Shown: piece after piece, positions 53,254 to 61,587 of the stretch
Position numbering within the stretch: position 1 is the first letter of the stretch
Layout of the letters: the number at the start of each line of letters is the position of its first letter
From: Sphingobium aromaticiconvertens
GTDB lineage: Bacteria; Pseudomonadota; Alphaproteobacteria; Sphingomonadales; Sphingomonadaceae
Reading direction: 5' to 3'
Assembly (NCBI RefSeq): GCF_037154075.1
Contig: NZ_JBANRJ010000001.1
Location: 4,521,501-4,585,500, forward strand
DNA: 64,000 nt
The notes under the pieces: model-generated
Database searches by the model: none
Told to the model about the DNA's origin: nothing
What the model saw: the letters and a program-made list of their open reading frames with translations, nothing else
Made by a program: the position numbers and the translations under genes

Positions 53254-54513
53254 ATGGTCCGACTTGGAGAACTGATGATGATTCTGGAGCTGCACCGACA
53301 GGGTGTCCCGATCACCGCGATTGCGCGGCGGACGGGGCGTGACCCGAAGACCGTCCGCAAATATATCGAGCGCGGTATCGAGGCACCGGCCTATGGTCCG
53401 CGTAGCGTTGGGCGGCCGAGCAAGCTGGCACCGTATCTCGACTTCCTGCGCGAGCGGGTAACCGCATATCCCGAGCTCAGCGCCGCGCGACTGACCCGCG
53501 AGATCCGCGAACTCGGCTATGTCGGCGCCTATACCGCGGTGAAGCGTTACCTCGCCGCGATCCGGCCCGAGAATGGGCCCAGGCCCTACGAGGTGCGGTT
53601 TGAGACGCCGGCGGGCGTCCAGGCGCAAGTGGACTTTGCGCGGTTCGTGGTCGACTTCGCCGACGATCCCGGCACGACGCGGATCGTATGGCTGTTCAGC
53701 CTGGTGCTGGGACACTCGCGGTTCCTGTTCGCCCGCTATGTGCTGCATCAGGATCTGCAGACGCTGCTGCGGTGCCATATGCAGGCGTTCGACGCGCTCG
53801 GTGGGGTGCCGATCGAGATCCTGTACGACCGGATGAAGACCGCAGTAACCGGCGAAGACGATCAGGGGCATATCGTCTACAATCGCTCGCTGCTGGCGCT
53901 GGCGCGGCATTACCGCTTCCAGCCGCGCGCTTGTCGACCATACCGGGCCAAAACGAAGGGCAAGGTTGAGCGACCGTTCCGCTACATCCGCCAGGACTTC
54001 TTCGTCGGGCGCCGCTTCCGCAATCTGGAGGATCTGAACGCGCAGCTGATCGACTGGCTCGACACGGTCGCCAATGTGCGCGTCCATGGCACCACCCAGC
54101 AAGTGATCGCTGAGGCCTTTGCTGCCGAGCAGGGCGAGTTGCAGACCCTGCCTGAACATCGGTTCGACGCCGTGCTCAAGCTCGAGCGGCGGGTCAGCCA
54201 TGACGGGTTCGTCGCGATCGGCGGCAACTATTACAGCGTACCTGACCGGACTAGGCGCGTGGTCGAGGTGCAACAACTGCCGGACATGATCCGGATCCTC
54301 GACCTCGGTACTGTCGTCGCCGAACATCCCGTTATCGAGGGCCGCAAGCAATACCGCATCGATCGCAGCCACCGCACTGGCGGCAGCGGCAGGCGCAAGA
54401 CAATGAGCGCGGCCGGAATCACCATCGGACGGATCGGCGACCATGTGCCGACGAGGCCGCTGGACATTTATCAGGCGATCGGCGCCCAGCTCGCGATCGG
54501 AGGCCGGCCATGA
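53254..54513 (+). CDS. istA: IS21 transposase IstA (copy 2)
   Basis: 419 residues from ATG 53254; an upstream ATG in the palindrome region would add a non-conserved leader. It has the HTH (LHRQGVPITAIARRTGRDPKTVRKYIERG), and a DDE core with Asp in AQVDFARFVVDFAD, Asp in IEILYDRMKTAVTG and Glu in KTKGKVERPFRYIRQDFF. Intact. Its end overlaps istB (ATGA). Only distantly similar to copy 1. Confidence 0.93.
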   Translation: MVRLGELMMILELHRQGVPITAIARRTGRDPKTVRKYIERGIEAPAYGPRSVGRPSKLAPYLDFLRERVTAYPELSAARLTREIRELGYVGAYTAVKRYLAAIRPENGPRPYEVRFETPAGVQAQVDFARFVVDFADDPGTTRIVWLFSLVLGHSRFLFARYVLHQDLQTLLRCHMQAFDALGGVPIEILYDRMKTAVTGEDDQGHIVYNRSLLALARHYRFQPRACRPYRAKTKGKVERPFRYIRQDFFVGRRFRNLEDLNAQLIDWLDTVANVRVHGTTQQVIAEAFAAEQGELQTLPEHRFDAVLKLERRVSHDGFVAIGGNYYSVPDRTRRVVEVQQLPDMIRILDLGTVVAEHPVIEGRKQYRIDRSHRTGGSGRRKTMSAAGITIGRIGDHVPTRPLDIYQAIGAQLAIGGRP

Positions 54514-55370
54514 CGCTCACCAGCAGCGCATCGCGGGTCGATAATATCCGTCACAGCCTGGTCGGGTTGAAGATGCCGCGCGCACTCGAGATGCTCGATG
54601 CTACGCTACGGCGGATCGAGCGCGGCGAGATCGACGGCATCGAGGCGATCGACGATCTTCTCACCGAGGAACTGTCCCTGCGCGAGAACCGCCGAATCAA
54701 GGCGGCGCTGCGGATGGCGCGGTTGCCGATCCTCAAGACGCTGGCGGGCTTTGACTTCTCGTTCCAGCCGTCGCTCGATCGGGGCCGCGTCATGGCGCTC
54801 GCCGGGCTCGACTTCATCAACCGCGCCGAGGTCGTCCATCTGCTCGGCCCGCCCGGCACCGGCAAAAGCCATCTCGCCACCGCGCTCGCGGTCGAGGCGG
54901 TCCGCGCCGGCAAAAGTGTCTACTTCATCCCGCTCGCCGACTTGGTCGCGATCCTCGCCAAGGCCGAGCGCGAAGGCGTGCTGCGCGAGAAGATCCGGTT
55001 CCTGTGCCGCTCGTCGCTGCTTGTGGTCGACGAGATCGGTTACCTCCCGGTCACGCCGGGTGGCGGCAATCTGTTCTTCCAGCTGGTCAACGCGCGATAT
55101 GAAAAAGGCGCGATGATCCTCACATCGAATCGCGGCTTTGCCGAATGGGGCGACGTGTTCGGCGATCCCGTCGTCGCCACCGCTCTGCTCGATCGGCTGC
55201 TCCACCATGCCGTCGTCGTCCAAATCGAAGGCTCCAGCTACCGCATGCGCCAGCATGCCGACCTTCTACCCGAGCACAGCAGATCAAGCTCTCCCATCAA
55301 CCCGCCGCCAACGCCGAAACGGCGCGGGCGGCCACCATTAAAGGCGCCATCCGATCAAGCGTACGGCTGA
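54510..55370 (+). CDS. istB: IS21 ATPase helper IstB (copy 2)
   Basis: 286 residues with Walker A LLGPPGTGKSHLA (about residue 112), Walker B SSLLVVDEIGYLPV and TSNRGFAEWGDVFGDPV. A proline- and arginine-rich tail follows (PPPTPKRRGRPP). Coupled to istA by a 4-base overlap. Intact. Confidence 0.93.
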   Translation: MTLTSSASRVDNIRHSLVGLKMPRALEMLDATLRRIERGEIDGIEAIDDLLTEELSLRENRRIKAALRMARLPILKTLAGFDFSFQPSLDRGRVMALAGLDFINRAEVVHLLGPPGTGKSHLATALAVEAVRAGKSVYFIPLADLVAILAKAEREGVLREKIRFLCRSSLLVVDEIGYLPVTPGGGNLFFQLVNARYEKGAMILTSNRGFAEWGDVFGDPVVATALLDRLLHHAVVVQIEGSSYRMRQHADLLPEHSRSSSPINPPPTPKRRGRPPLKAPSDQAYG

Positions 55371-55448
55371 TCACCGACATCAATCCGCCCAGCCAAAGCA
55401 GGGAATTTTAGGCGCCCACTTTTAGGGAAACTTCGGTGCCCGTTGACA

Positions 55449-55880
55449 CAGACCATCGAAGGTTTGCTTGCCGATATGGGTCAGAACCCTTTTTAGGAGG
55501 AGGATACGATAGCGGACGGACAGCTGATCCGTCTTCGTTTCGAATCGGTCGATGTAGGCATCGATCCCGACAGAAACCTTCGTCCCTTTTTCGGTCTTAC
55601 CTGAATAGGCTTTGACGAGTTGCTGGTGGTAAAGGTCATCGGCAAACCGATATGCCTGATGTTCGTCGGTGCTACGAGTTGAACGGTAGATATATCCCGT
55701 CTGCCCCGGTGCCTTGATCCGACACATCCAGATGGGTTTTTTATAATCTCCACGCAGGAAGAGATAGATCCCTCCTTCCCGAAATGTTTTGGATTCCAGC
55801 ACATTCTTACCGGTCTCAGATTTTCCATCCGGAGAATCAGTCAGTAAATCCATTGGTTCGCTGGAATGAGATTTTCCCAA
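55449..55880 (-). pseudogene. N-terminal part of a phage-type integrase, broken by IS21 copy 2
   Basis: About 143 native residues (from MGKSHSSEPMDLL). The region FREGGIYLFLRGDYKKPIWMCRIKAPGQTGYIYRSTRSTDEHQAYRFADDLYHQQLVKAYSGK is the N-terminal arm of a phage tyrosine recombinase, followed by IDAYIDRFETKTDQLSVRYRILLLKRVLTHIGKQTF, the core-binding start. Reading stops at the IS (55448) and resumes in the 53027-53105 fragment. The C-terminal catalytic domain with Arg-His-Arg-Tyr is absent from the window. Confidence 0.75.
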
Positions 55881-56223
55881 AATCCGTCTCCGATATCCGG
55901 TATCCGCATGCGATCCGTATACATGTATTTTTGGATTTTGGGGAACTGGGCACCTTGCGGATCGCTCCAGAAACCATTGATTTATCGATGATTTCTGGAG
56001 CGGGCGAAGGGATTCGAACCCTCGACCCCAACCTTGGCAACCCGATTTTCGGGGCTACGCCAGAATTCGCCAATCTACGATTTTCTACGCCTTTTCAAAT
56101 GGATATTGCCATCACGGCTACGACGCAGTAACCTCTGATTTGCCACGAAACGACCGATTTTTATTACGTCCTTATTACTTTTCGGTTTTTCAAGGCTCGC
56201 GTAATAAAATGGAGGAGGTGTGC
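55881..56223. other. Intergenic stretch between two divergent integrase genes
   Basis: 343 bases with no credible gene. It holds the tRNA-Gly 3' remnant (55996-56025) and, at 56211-56218, the GGAGGAGG ribosome-binding site of the next integrase. A reading frame crossing the tRNA remnant (EGIRTLDPNLG) is a translation artefact. Confidence 0.6.
55996..56025 (-). other. tRNA-Gly 3'-end remnant, probable attachment site
   Basis: On the minus strand this reads a T-arm (GAGGG-TTCGAAT-CCCTT), acceptor 3' strand CGCCCGC, discriminator T and CCA, matching the 3' end of alphaproteobacterial tRNA-Gly. No matching 5' acceptor (GCGGGCG), D-arm or anticodon arm is found upstream on that strand, so it is a fragment. 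It lies between two integrase genes, as expected of an att site left by integration at a tRNA gene. Confidence 0.6.
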
Positions 56224-57481
56224 ATGGCACAGGCCAAGCTCAACAAGCGAACGGTCGATGCTCTCAGCCCGCCCACGTCGGGCCAGGGGTTCGTTTGGGA
56301 CACCGAGATCAAAGGGTTTGGGGTTCGCATAGGGCCGACCGGCACCAAGACCTTCGTTATTCAATACATGAACAGGGAAGCCCGCATCAGGCGCGTCAAG
56401 ATCGGTCGCTTCGGCGTACTGACCGTGGATCAGGCGCGCGATCTGGCGAAGATCAAGCTTGGCGAGGTTGCTGCCGGCGAAGACCCTGCCGAAGAGGCAC
56501 GTCGTGCGCGTAAGGAGATGACCGTCACGGAACTGTGCGATTGGTATCTGACGGAGGCTCGTGCCGGCAGGATTCTCGGCCGCAAGAACCGTCCGATCAA
56601 GAAATCCTCGCTGGCGATGGATGAAAGCCGGATCAAGACGCATATCAAGCCCCTGATCGGCAAGCGCATAGCGCGACATCTGACAATCGCCGACGTCGAG
56701 GCAATGCAGGACGACGTCAAAAATCATAAGACGCAGAAGAGCCGCAGCGGCGGGCGTGGTGGTAAGGCAACCGGTGGTCCCGGCGTTGCTGCGCGCTGCC
56801 TCGGAACGATCCAGGCGATCTTGGGCCATGCCAAGCATAAGGGGTTGCTTTCCGAACACCCCACCAAAGGCGCCAAGAAACTGGCAGGCAATAAGAAAAC
56901 CCGTCGACTCAGCGTTGCAGAGATCGAAACGCTGGGCAAGGCGATGGTCTATGCAGAGCAGCAGGGCGTTAGTCCGACTGGGATTTCGGTGATCAAATTG
57001 TTGCTCCTGACTGGATATCGCCGTGAAGAAGGCCAAGCCATGGAGCGCGCATGGGTAAACCCGATGGGCGGTTTTGTCGCCTTCCCCGACACCAAAACCG
57101 GCGGGCAAATCCGGGCGATCGGACCAGAAGCAATCAAGGTAATCGTTGCGCAGCCACAGGTTGCAGGCAATCCCCATGTTTTCCCGGCCACAACAGGCGA
57201 CGGCCCCTTCACGGCGGCCAGCGCCTGTCTTCAACGTATCTGCGGATTTGCAGGCATAGTGGGCGTTACGCCCCACACCTTGCGGCATACTTTCGCCAGT
57301 ATTGCTGCCGAACTTGGTTTCTCCGAACTGACGATCCGCGCGATGCTGGGTCAATGTGACGCAGGACTATATTCACGTCGATGAAGCCCTGAAACTGGCC
57401 GTGCGACGCACGTCAGATGAAATCGCCAAACTGCTGGCACAAGGTGCCGCCAAGCTTGACCGCCTGCGACTGGTCGCCTGA
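56224..57481 (+). pseudogene. P4-type integrase disrupted by a small deletion/frameshift
   Basis: ATG 56224 follows GGAGGAGGTGTGC. The first 377 codons give a typical P4-type integrase: arm-binding MAQAKLNKRTVDALSPP, EIKGFGVRIGPTGTKTFVIQY, core-binding domain to about 215, then catalytic TGYRREEGQAMERAW and GVTPHTLRHTFASIAAELGFSELTIRAMLGQ. Family proteins continue GH....VTQDYIH with the active Tyr. Here, after 57354, the VTQDYIHVDEALKLAVRRTSDEIAKLL tail is present in the +1 frame to a stop at 57479-57481, with about five residues missing. The in-frame product ends early without the catalytic tyrosine. Confidence 0.75.
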
Positions 57482-57501
57482 TGGCCGGCGCTAGACATAT
57501 G

Positions 57502-57523
57502 GTAACGTATACGTTACTATAAA
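57502..57523 (+). promoter_or_regulatory. Operator palindrome and -10 box of the toxin-antitoxin operon
   Basis: GTAACGTATACGTTAC (57502-57517) is a perfect 16-bp palindrome directly followed by TATAAA (57518-57523), a -10 box. This is the usual layout for autorepression by an antitoxin. The toxin start TTG is at 57533. Confidence 0.7.
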
Positions 57524-57532
57524 GGCTATGAG

Positions 57533-57885
57533 TTGATAGTTCAGGAATATATCCGCGAGAACGGTTCCTGTCCGTTCCGGTCATGGTTCGAAGGTCTGGA
57601 TCCACAGGCGTCCGCCAAAGTGGCGACAGCCATAGTGCGGTTGGAGTTGGGTAACGCCTCGAATGTCAAATGGATCGGCGGCGGCCTGGGAGAATATCGG
57701 ATCGACTGGGGGCCAGGCTATCGACTCTATCTCACTAAAGATAGCGATGAACTCGTCATCCTGTTCGTAAGTGGGACGAGAAACGGCAACAGTCAGACAT
57801 CGATCAGGCTGGGGTGCTGCTGAATGAATACAAGGTCAGCAGGGCGACCGGCAAAAAAAGGCAGAAAGTAGCGAGATGGCGCTGA
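57533..57885 (+). pseudogene. higB: HigB/RelE-type toxin with C-terminal frameshift
   Basis: From TTG 57533 the frame gives MIVQEYIRENGSCPFRSWFEGLDPQASAKVATAIVRLELGN in outline and YRIDWGPGYRLYLTKDSDELVILFVSGT, a phage Gp49/HigB-like RelE-superfamily toxin. After 57775 the expected KKRQQ.DID...LL.EYK helix is in another frame (EKRQQSDIDQAGVLLNEYK), running to a stop at 57883-57885 that overlaps the antitoxin start. The in-frame product stops at 57823 with an unrelated tail. A single-base loss near 57776-57780 explains this; the toxin is probably inactive. Confidence 0.65.
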
Positions 57886-58199
57886 CCCGAGATTTCAAGG
57901 AAACGGTGAAGGAACGCGCCACGCGCGACCCCGCCTTCGCCAAGGCCATGCTCGATGAGGCGGCAACCGCTTTCCTTAACGGCGAACCGCATGTCGCGCG
58001 CCTGATCCTGCGCGATCTGGTCAACGCTTCGGTTGGTTTCGAGGCACTGGCCGAGGAGACCAGACATCCGAGCAAAAGTCTGCATCGGATGCTGTCCGAA
58101 AAGGGTAATCCCAGCATGGATAATTTGGCGGCAATTTTCGGTGCCGTTCGCAAGCGACTTGGCGTGGCATTCGAAGCGCATACCGTGGAGGCCGCTTGA
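57876..58199 (+). CDS. higA: HigA-like antitoxin / addiction-module regulator
   Basis: 107 residues, intact. It has RATRDPAFAKAMLDEAATAFLNGEPHVARLILRDLVNASVGFEALAEET and a helix-turn-helix (KSLHRMLSEKGNPSMDNLAAIFGAVRKRLGVAF) seen in antitoxins of HigB/RelE-type pairs. Start ATG 57876 overlaps the toxin's original frame. It probably binds the palindrome at 57502-57517. With the toxin broken it may persist as a stand-alone regulator. Confidence 0.78.
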   Translation: MALTRDFKETVKERATRDPAFAKAMLDEAATAFLNGEPHVARLILRDLVNASVGFEALAEETRHPSKSLHRMLSEKGNPSMDNLAAIFGAVRKRLGVAFEAHTVEAA

Positions 58200-58560
58200 A
58201 CCGCCCCAGGGTTTGCTGAAGGCCGTTTGGCTTAAGCTAGCGACGGTGGTGCGTTGCCCAGCTCTGTTCGGCTTCGGCAGCTGCATAAGACCCTTTTCGC
58301 AGTAATCGATAGAAAGCCTATCGAAAAACATGATTTGCGATAAATAGTTGTGGCTACTCGCGGCCAACATACGCCGTTTAGCGGCTATGGCACGAACGTC
58401 GGCTTACATCGTAACTAGACATTCGCGAGATAGACAGTGGCTGGGCGGCCAAGTGTCCATTTCGGTCGGCGCGTCGCTCACTTTATCAACCTCGCAACCT
58501 GCCATCTAATCTGTCCAATGGTTCTTGCTTCTTAAACTACACTTGGTACTTAAACCGATA
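58200..58560. other. Gene-free intergenic stretch
   Basis: 361 bases of lower GC than the neighbours, with no credible reading frame or RNA gene. The one structure is a 7-bp inverted repeat TCGATAG/CTATCGA (58307-58313, 58319-58325). It marks the right edge of the mobile region before the ectoine cluster. Confidence 0.5.
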
Positions 58561-59049
58561 TCATTGCGGCTCTGCACGATCGATCTGCCCACCATCGAGC
58601 AACGGCGCCGCATCGATGTTTTGCGCATCCATCAACATGGCCAGCCGTTCGGTCGCAGCTAATATCATGGCCCGCTCCCACATGGGCAGAGCTTCAAAAC
58701 GATTGGTAAAACGCATTTGCAGCGGGTCCGGCGCATCGGCCAGCGCCTTCATGCCCTCCGATAACAGGCTGAGATGAAACTGGCGCTTGTCTACTTCACT
58801 GCGCTGACGCTGGGCAAAGCCGAGGGACACGAGGCGATCGACGATCGCGGTAATCGTAGCCTGGCTGAACTGAAGAGCCTGCGCAATGGTTGAAGGTGTG
58901 GTTCGTCCGCGCAAGTCGATCTCGCGCAATACCAGAAGTTGAGAGGGCGTTAGACCGGTGGTCGTGGCTATCTGACGACTGCCGATTTCGGTGGCGCGCA
59001 GTACGCGCCGCAATGCGCGCAGGGTAAGCGTTGAAAGTTCAGCGTCCAT
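58561..59049 (-). CDS. ectR1: MarR-family regulator of the ectoine cluster (EctR1-like)
   Basis: 162 residues. MarR winged helix: GLTPSQLLVLREIDLRGRTTPSTIAQALQFSQATITAIVDRLVSLGFAQRQRSEVDKRQFHLSLLSEGMKAL in outline (about residues 33-105). MarR regulators named EctR1 sit divergently before ectA in many proteobacteria and repress ect promoters at low osmolarity. The position here, divergent from ectA with a 247-base gap, matches. Confidence 0.85.
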   Translation of the reverse strand: MDAELSTLTLRALRRVLRATEIGSRQIATTTGLTPSQLLVLREIDLRGRTTPSTIAQALQFSQATITAIVDRLVSLGFAQRQRSEVDKRQFHLSLLSEGMKALADAPDPLQMRFTNRFEALPMWERAMILAATERLAMLMDAQNIDAAPLLDGGQIDRAEPQ

Positions 59050-59104
59050 AGATTTGCGACATAGCGGGAAAGGCGGCGCGCTGCCAATTCCCTTCTAATG
59101 ATGG

Positions 59105-59132
59105 ATATATTCCTTCACTCAATGAAATATAT
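59105..59132. promoter_or_regulatory. Inverted repeat in the ectR1-ectA intergenic region
   Basis: ATATATT (59105-59111) and AATATAT (59126-59132) with TTCA/TGAA between form an imperfect palindrome 56 bases before the regulator start. It is a reasonable MarR operator for autoregulation. Confidence 0.4.
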
Positions 59133-59216
59133 TTTTCCGCTATGGGTTGAAACACATGCTGCAATGCGTCATATACCCGCGCACCTCACCGGGACACCTC
59201 TGCCGTTCTGTTAAAA

Positions 59217-59222
59217 TATAAT
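59217..59222 (+). promoter_or_regulatory. -10 box for the ectABCD-ask operon
   Basis: A perfect TATAAT about 75 bases before the ectA start. No good -35 box is visible at 16-18 bases, which fits an osmotically regulated promoter that needs activation. Confidence 0.5.
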
Positions 59223-59296
59223 TCGGGAGATGAACAATCTTTGATTCCCAAGCTACAGCGGCCCCCGCGCCGCCACGGGCTTCTGCGCGCTCCGAA

Positions 59297-59806
59297 GTGA
59301 GCGAGGGGCAGGACATCGACTTTAGAAGGCCCGTCGTCACCGATGGGCCAGCCATCAGCGGATTGATTGCGGCCTGCCCGCCGCTCGATCCCAATTCGGC
59401 CTATTGCAACCTGCTGCAATGCACCGATTTCGCCGATAGCTGTATCGTTGCGGAACGCGGCGGAGCGGTGGTTGGCTGGGTATCGGGTTATCGCCCGCCG
59501 GTCGCACCCGACACATTCTTCGTCTGGCAGGTTGCCGTGTCGCCCGCAGCGCGCGGCCAACGCCTGGCCGGGCGCATGATCGATGCGTTGCTGGCGCGCT
59601 CGGCGCAGGCAGGCGTCACGCAAGTGACGACCACCATCACCGACGATAATCGCGTATCCTGGGCCTTGTTCGAAGGGCTGGCGCGTCGCTGGAACGCCCC
59701 CTTCCAAAAGAGCGCGCGGTTCGAACGCGAAGCCCATTTTGCGGGCGCCCACGCCACCGAATGGCAGGCGCAGATCGGCCCTCTGCCGCTGTCGGCGCGC
59801 CCCTGA
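59297..59806 (+). CDS. ectA: L-2,4-diaminobutyrate N-gamma-acetyltransferase
   Basis: 169 residues from GTG 59297; an in-frame stop closes the frame further upstream and no ATG exists. GNAT fold: FRRPVVTDGPAISGLIAACPPLDPNSAYCNLLQCTDF is diagnostic of EctA, and the acetyl-CoA loop is VWQVAVSPAARGQRLAGRM. It makes N-gamma-acetyl-diaminobutyrate, the second step of ectoine synthesis. ectB starts 11 bases after its stop. Confidence 0.95.
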   Translation: MSEGQDIDFRRPVVTDGPAISGLIAACPPLDPNSAYCNLLQCTDFADSCIVAERGGAVVGWVSGYRPPVAPDTFFVWQVAVSPAARGQRLAGRMIDALLARSAQAGVTQVTTTITDDNRVSWALFEGLARRWNAPFQKSARFEREAHFAGAHATEWQAQIGPLPLSARP

Positions 59807-59817
59807 GGAGATTCCCC

Positions 59818-61128
59818 ATGACCATCATTACCCACCCCAAACCGACCGCCGCCATTCCCGATACCGCCATTTATGAACGGCGTGAATCCGTGGTGCGCAG
59901 CTATGCCCGCGCCATGCCGCGCCAGTTCAACCGCGCGCAGGGCGTGTGGATGTACGACAATCAGGGGGGGCGTTATCTGGACTTCCTGTCAGGCTGCTCG
60001 ACGCTGAATTACGGGCATAATCATCCTGTGCTCAAAAGCGCGCTGGTCGACTATATCGCCGGGGATGGCATCACCCATGCCCTTGACCTGCATACTGACG
60101 CCAAGGCGGATTTCCTGACTGCGCTGGAGGATGTGATCCTGACGCCCCGTGGCCTGGACTATCGCGCCATGTTCACCGGGCCGACTGGCACCAACGCGGT
60201 GGAAGCGGCGATCAAGCTGGCGCGCAAAATTACCGGGCGCGAGTTGGTGATCGCCTTTAGCAACGGTTTCCACGGCATGACGCTGGGCGCGCTCGCCTGC
60301 ACCGGCAACGCTGCCAAGCGCGGCGGCGCGGGCGTACCGCTAAGCCATGTATCGCACGAACCCTATGACGGCTATCATGGCCCGGATGTCGATACCGCCG
60401 AGTTGCTGGAACGGCGGCTGTCCGATCCGTCGAGCGGCCTGGACGCGCCCGCCGCCATATTGGTTGAAACGGTCCAGGGCGAAGGCGGGCTGAACGCAGC
60501 CTCACCCCAATGGCTGCGCCGCATCGCGGACATTGCGAAACGCCACGGCGCGCTGATGATCGTGGACGACATTCAGGCCGGTTGCGGCCGGACCGGCAAC
60601 TTCTTCAGCTTTGAAGGCATGGGCTTCACGCCTGACATCGTCACCATGGCAAAGTCGCTGTCGGGCATGGGCCTGCCTTTTGCGCTGACCCTGTTCCGGC
60701 CCGAACTCGACCAATGGTCGCCGGGCGAACATAATGGCACCTTCCGCGGCAACAATCATGCCTTCGTGACCGCCACGGCCACGCTGCGCCATTTCTGGAG
60801 CAGCGACAGCTTTCAGCAGGACATCGCCCGCCGGGGCGCAATGATCGAACGACGGCTGGACGCCATGGCCGCCGAACATGGCCTGTCCACGCGCGGTCGT
60901 GGCATGATGCGCGGCATTGATGTAGGATCGGGCGACGTTGCGCAAACCATCACCGCCGCCTGCTTCGCGCAGGGGCTGATTATCGAAACCAGCGGCGCGT
61001 TTGACGAGATCGTCAAGGTGCTGGCGCCCCTCGTGATCGAGGATTCCGTCCTGTCGGTCGGCCTCGACATTCTTGAGCAGAGCGTCCGTTCCGCCCTGAC
61101 CGTCACCTATGGCCTCGCCGCAGAATAA
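59818..61128 (+). CDS. ectB: Diaminobutyrate-2-oxoglutarate aminotransferase
   Basis: 436 residues from ATG 59818 (GAGGAGATT upstream). Class III PLP aminotransferase with ESVVRSYARAMPRQFNRAQGVWMYDNQG, MFTGPTGTNAVEAAIKLARK, IVDDIQAGCGRTGNFFSFE and the PLP Lys in IVTMAKSLSGMGLP (about residue 277). It converts aspartate semialdehyde to diaminobutyrate, the first ectoine step. Confidence 0.95.
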   Translation: MTIITHPKPTAAIPDTAIYERRESVVRSYARAMPRQFNRAQGVWMYDNQGGRYLDFLSGCSTLNYGHNHPVLKSALVDYIAGDGITHALDLHTDAKADFLTALEDVILTPRGLDYRAMFTGPTGTNAVEAAIKLARKITGRELVIAFSNGFHGMTLGALACTGNAAKRGGAGVPLSHVSHEPYDGYHGPDVDTAELLERRLSDPSSGLDAPAAILVETVQGEGGLNAASPQWLRRIADIAKRHGALMIVDDIQAGCGRTGNFFSFEGMGFTPDIVTMAKSLSGMGLPFALTLFRPELDQWSPGEHNGTFRGNNHAFVTATATLRHFWSSDSFQQDIARRGAMIERRLDAMAAEHGLSTRGRGMMRGIDVGSGDVAQTITAACFAQGLIIETSGAFDEIVKVLAPLVIEDSVLSVGLDILEQSVRSALTVTYGLAAE

Positions 61129-61143
61129 GAGGAGATACGAGAT

Positions 61144-61557
61144 ATGCTCGTTCGCAAATTGCAGGACATCCGCAAATCCGACCGCAATGTGAAGTCCAAA
61201 GGCTGGGAAAGCGCACGCCTTCTGCTGAAGAACGACAATATGGGCTTTTCCTTCCACGTCACCAAAATGTACGCGGGCGAAGAATTGCACATGCACTATC
61301 AGAACCATCTGGAAGCGGTCCTAGTGCTGAAAGGCACAGGCACGATCGAGGATCTGGGGACAGGTATGACGCATCAGCTTGCGCCCGGCGTCATGTATGC
61401 ACTCAACGCGCACGACCAGCATATCGTGCGGCCAGATACGGACATAGTGTGCGCCTGCACCTTCAACCCGCCCGTCACCGGCAGCGAAGTGCATGACGAA
61501 AATGGCGCCTATCCTGCCGACAGTGCGGACGCGCGCGAGCCTGCACTGACCACCTGA
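61144..61557 (+). CDS. ectC: L-ectoine synthase
   Basis: 137 residues with GAGGAGATACGAG before the ATG. Cupin with [67 protein letters not shown] and [18 protein letters not shown], carrying the metal-binding Glu, Tyr and His. It closes the ring of N-acetyl-diaminobutyrate to ectoine. Confidence 0.96.
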   Translation: MLVRKLQDIRKSDRNVKSKGWESARLLLKNDNMGFSFHVTKMYAGEELHMHYQNHLEAVLVLKGTGTIEDLGTGMTHQLAPGVMYALNAHDQHIVRPDTDIVCACTFNPPVTGSEVHDENGAYPADSADAREPALTT

Positions 61558-61587
61558 ATTTTCGAACAAAAAGAAGGGGCAATTCCC

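Larger units (their letters stand above)
53106..55448. mobile_element. IS21-family insertion sequence (copy 2, different subtype)
   Basis: 2343 bp with imperfect inverted ends of about 50 bp starting TGTCA (53106 onward and, reversed, from 55448), sharing AGTGGGC and AAAATTCCCTG. A 6-bp target duplication CAGACC flanks it (53100-53105 and 55449-55454), which fixes the ends. It is not a copy of the IS at 50534; ends and proteins differ. The target was an integrase gene on the minus strand. Confidence 0.9.

Noticed and set aside
53106..55448. Second IS21 as a duplicate of the first
   Set aside because: Terminal repeats and the IstA/IstB proteins differ clearly; only the family is shared.
55996..56025. 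Functional tRNA gene
   Set aside because: Only the T-arm, acceptor 3' strand and CCA are present; no D-arm, anticodon arm or 5' acceptor could be found.
55784..56131. 115-codon plus-strand frame containing EGIRTLDPNLG
   Set aside because: It is a translation of the tRNA-Gly 3' remnant and flank, a common annotation artefact.
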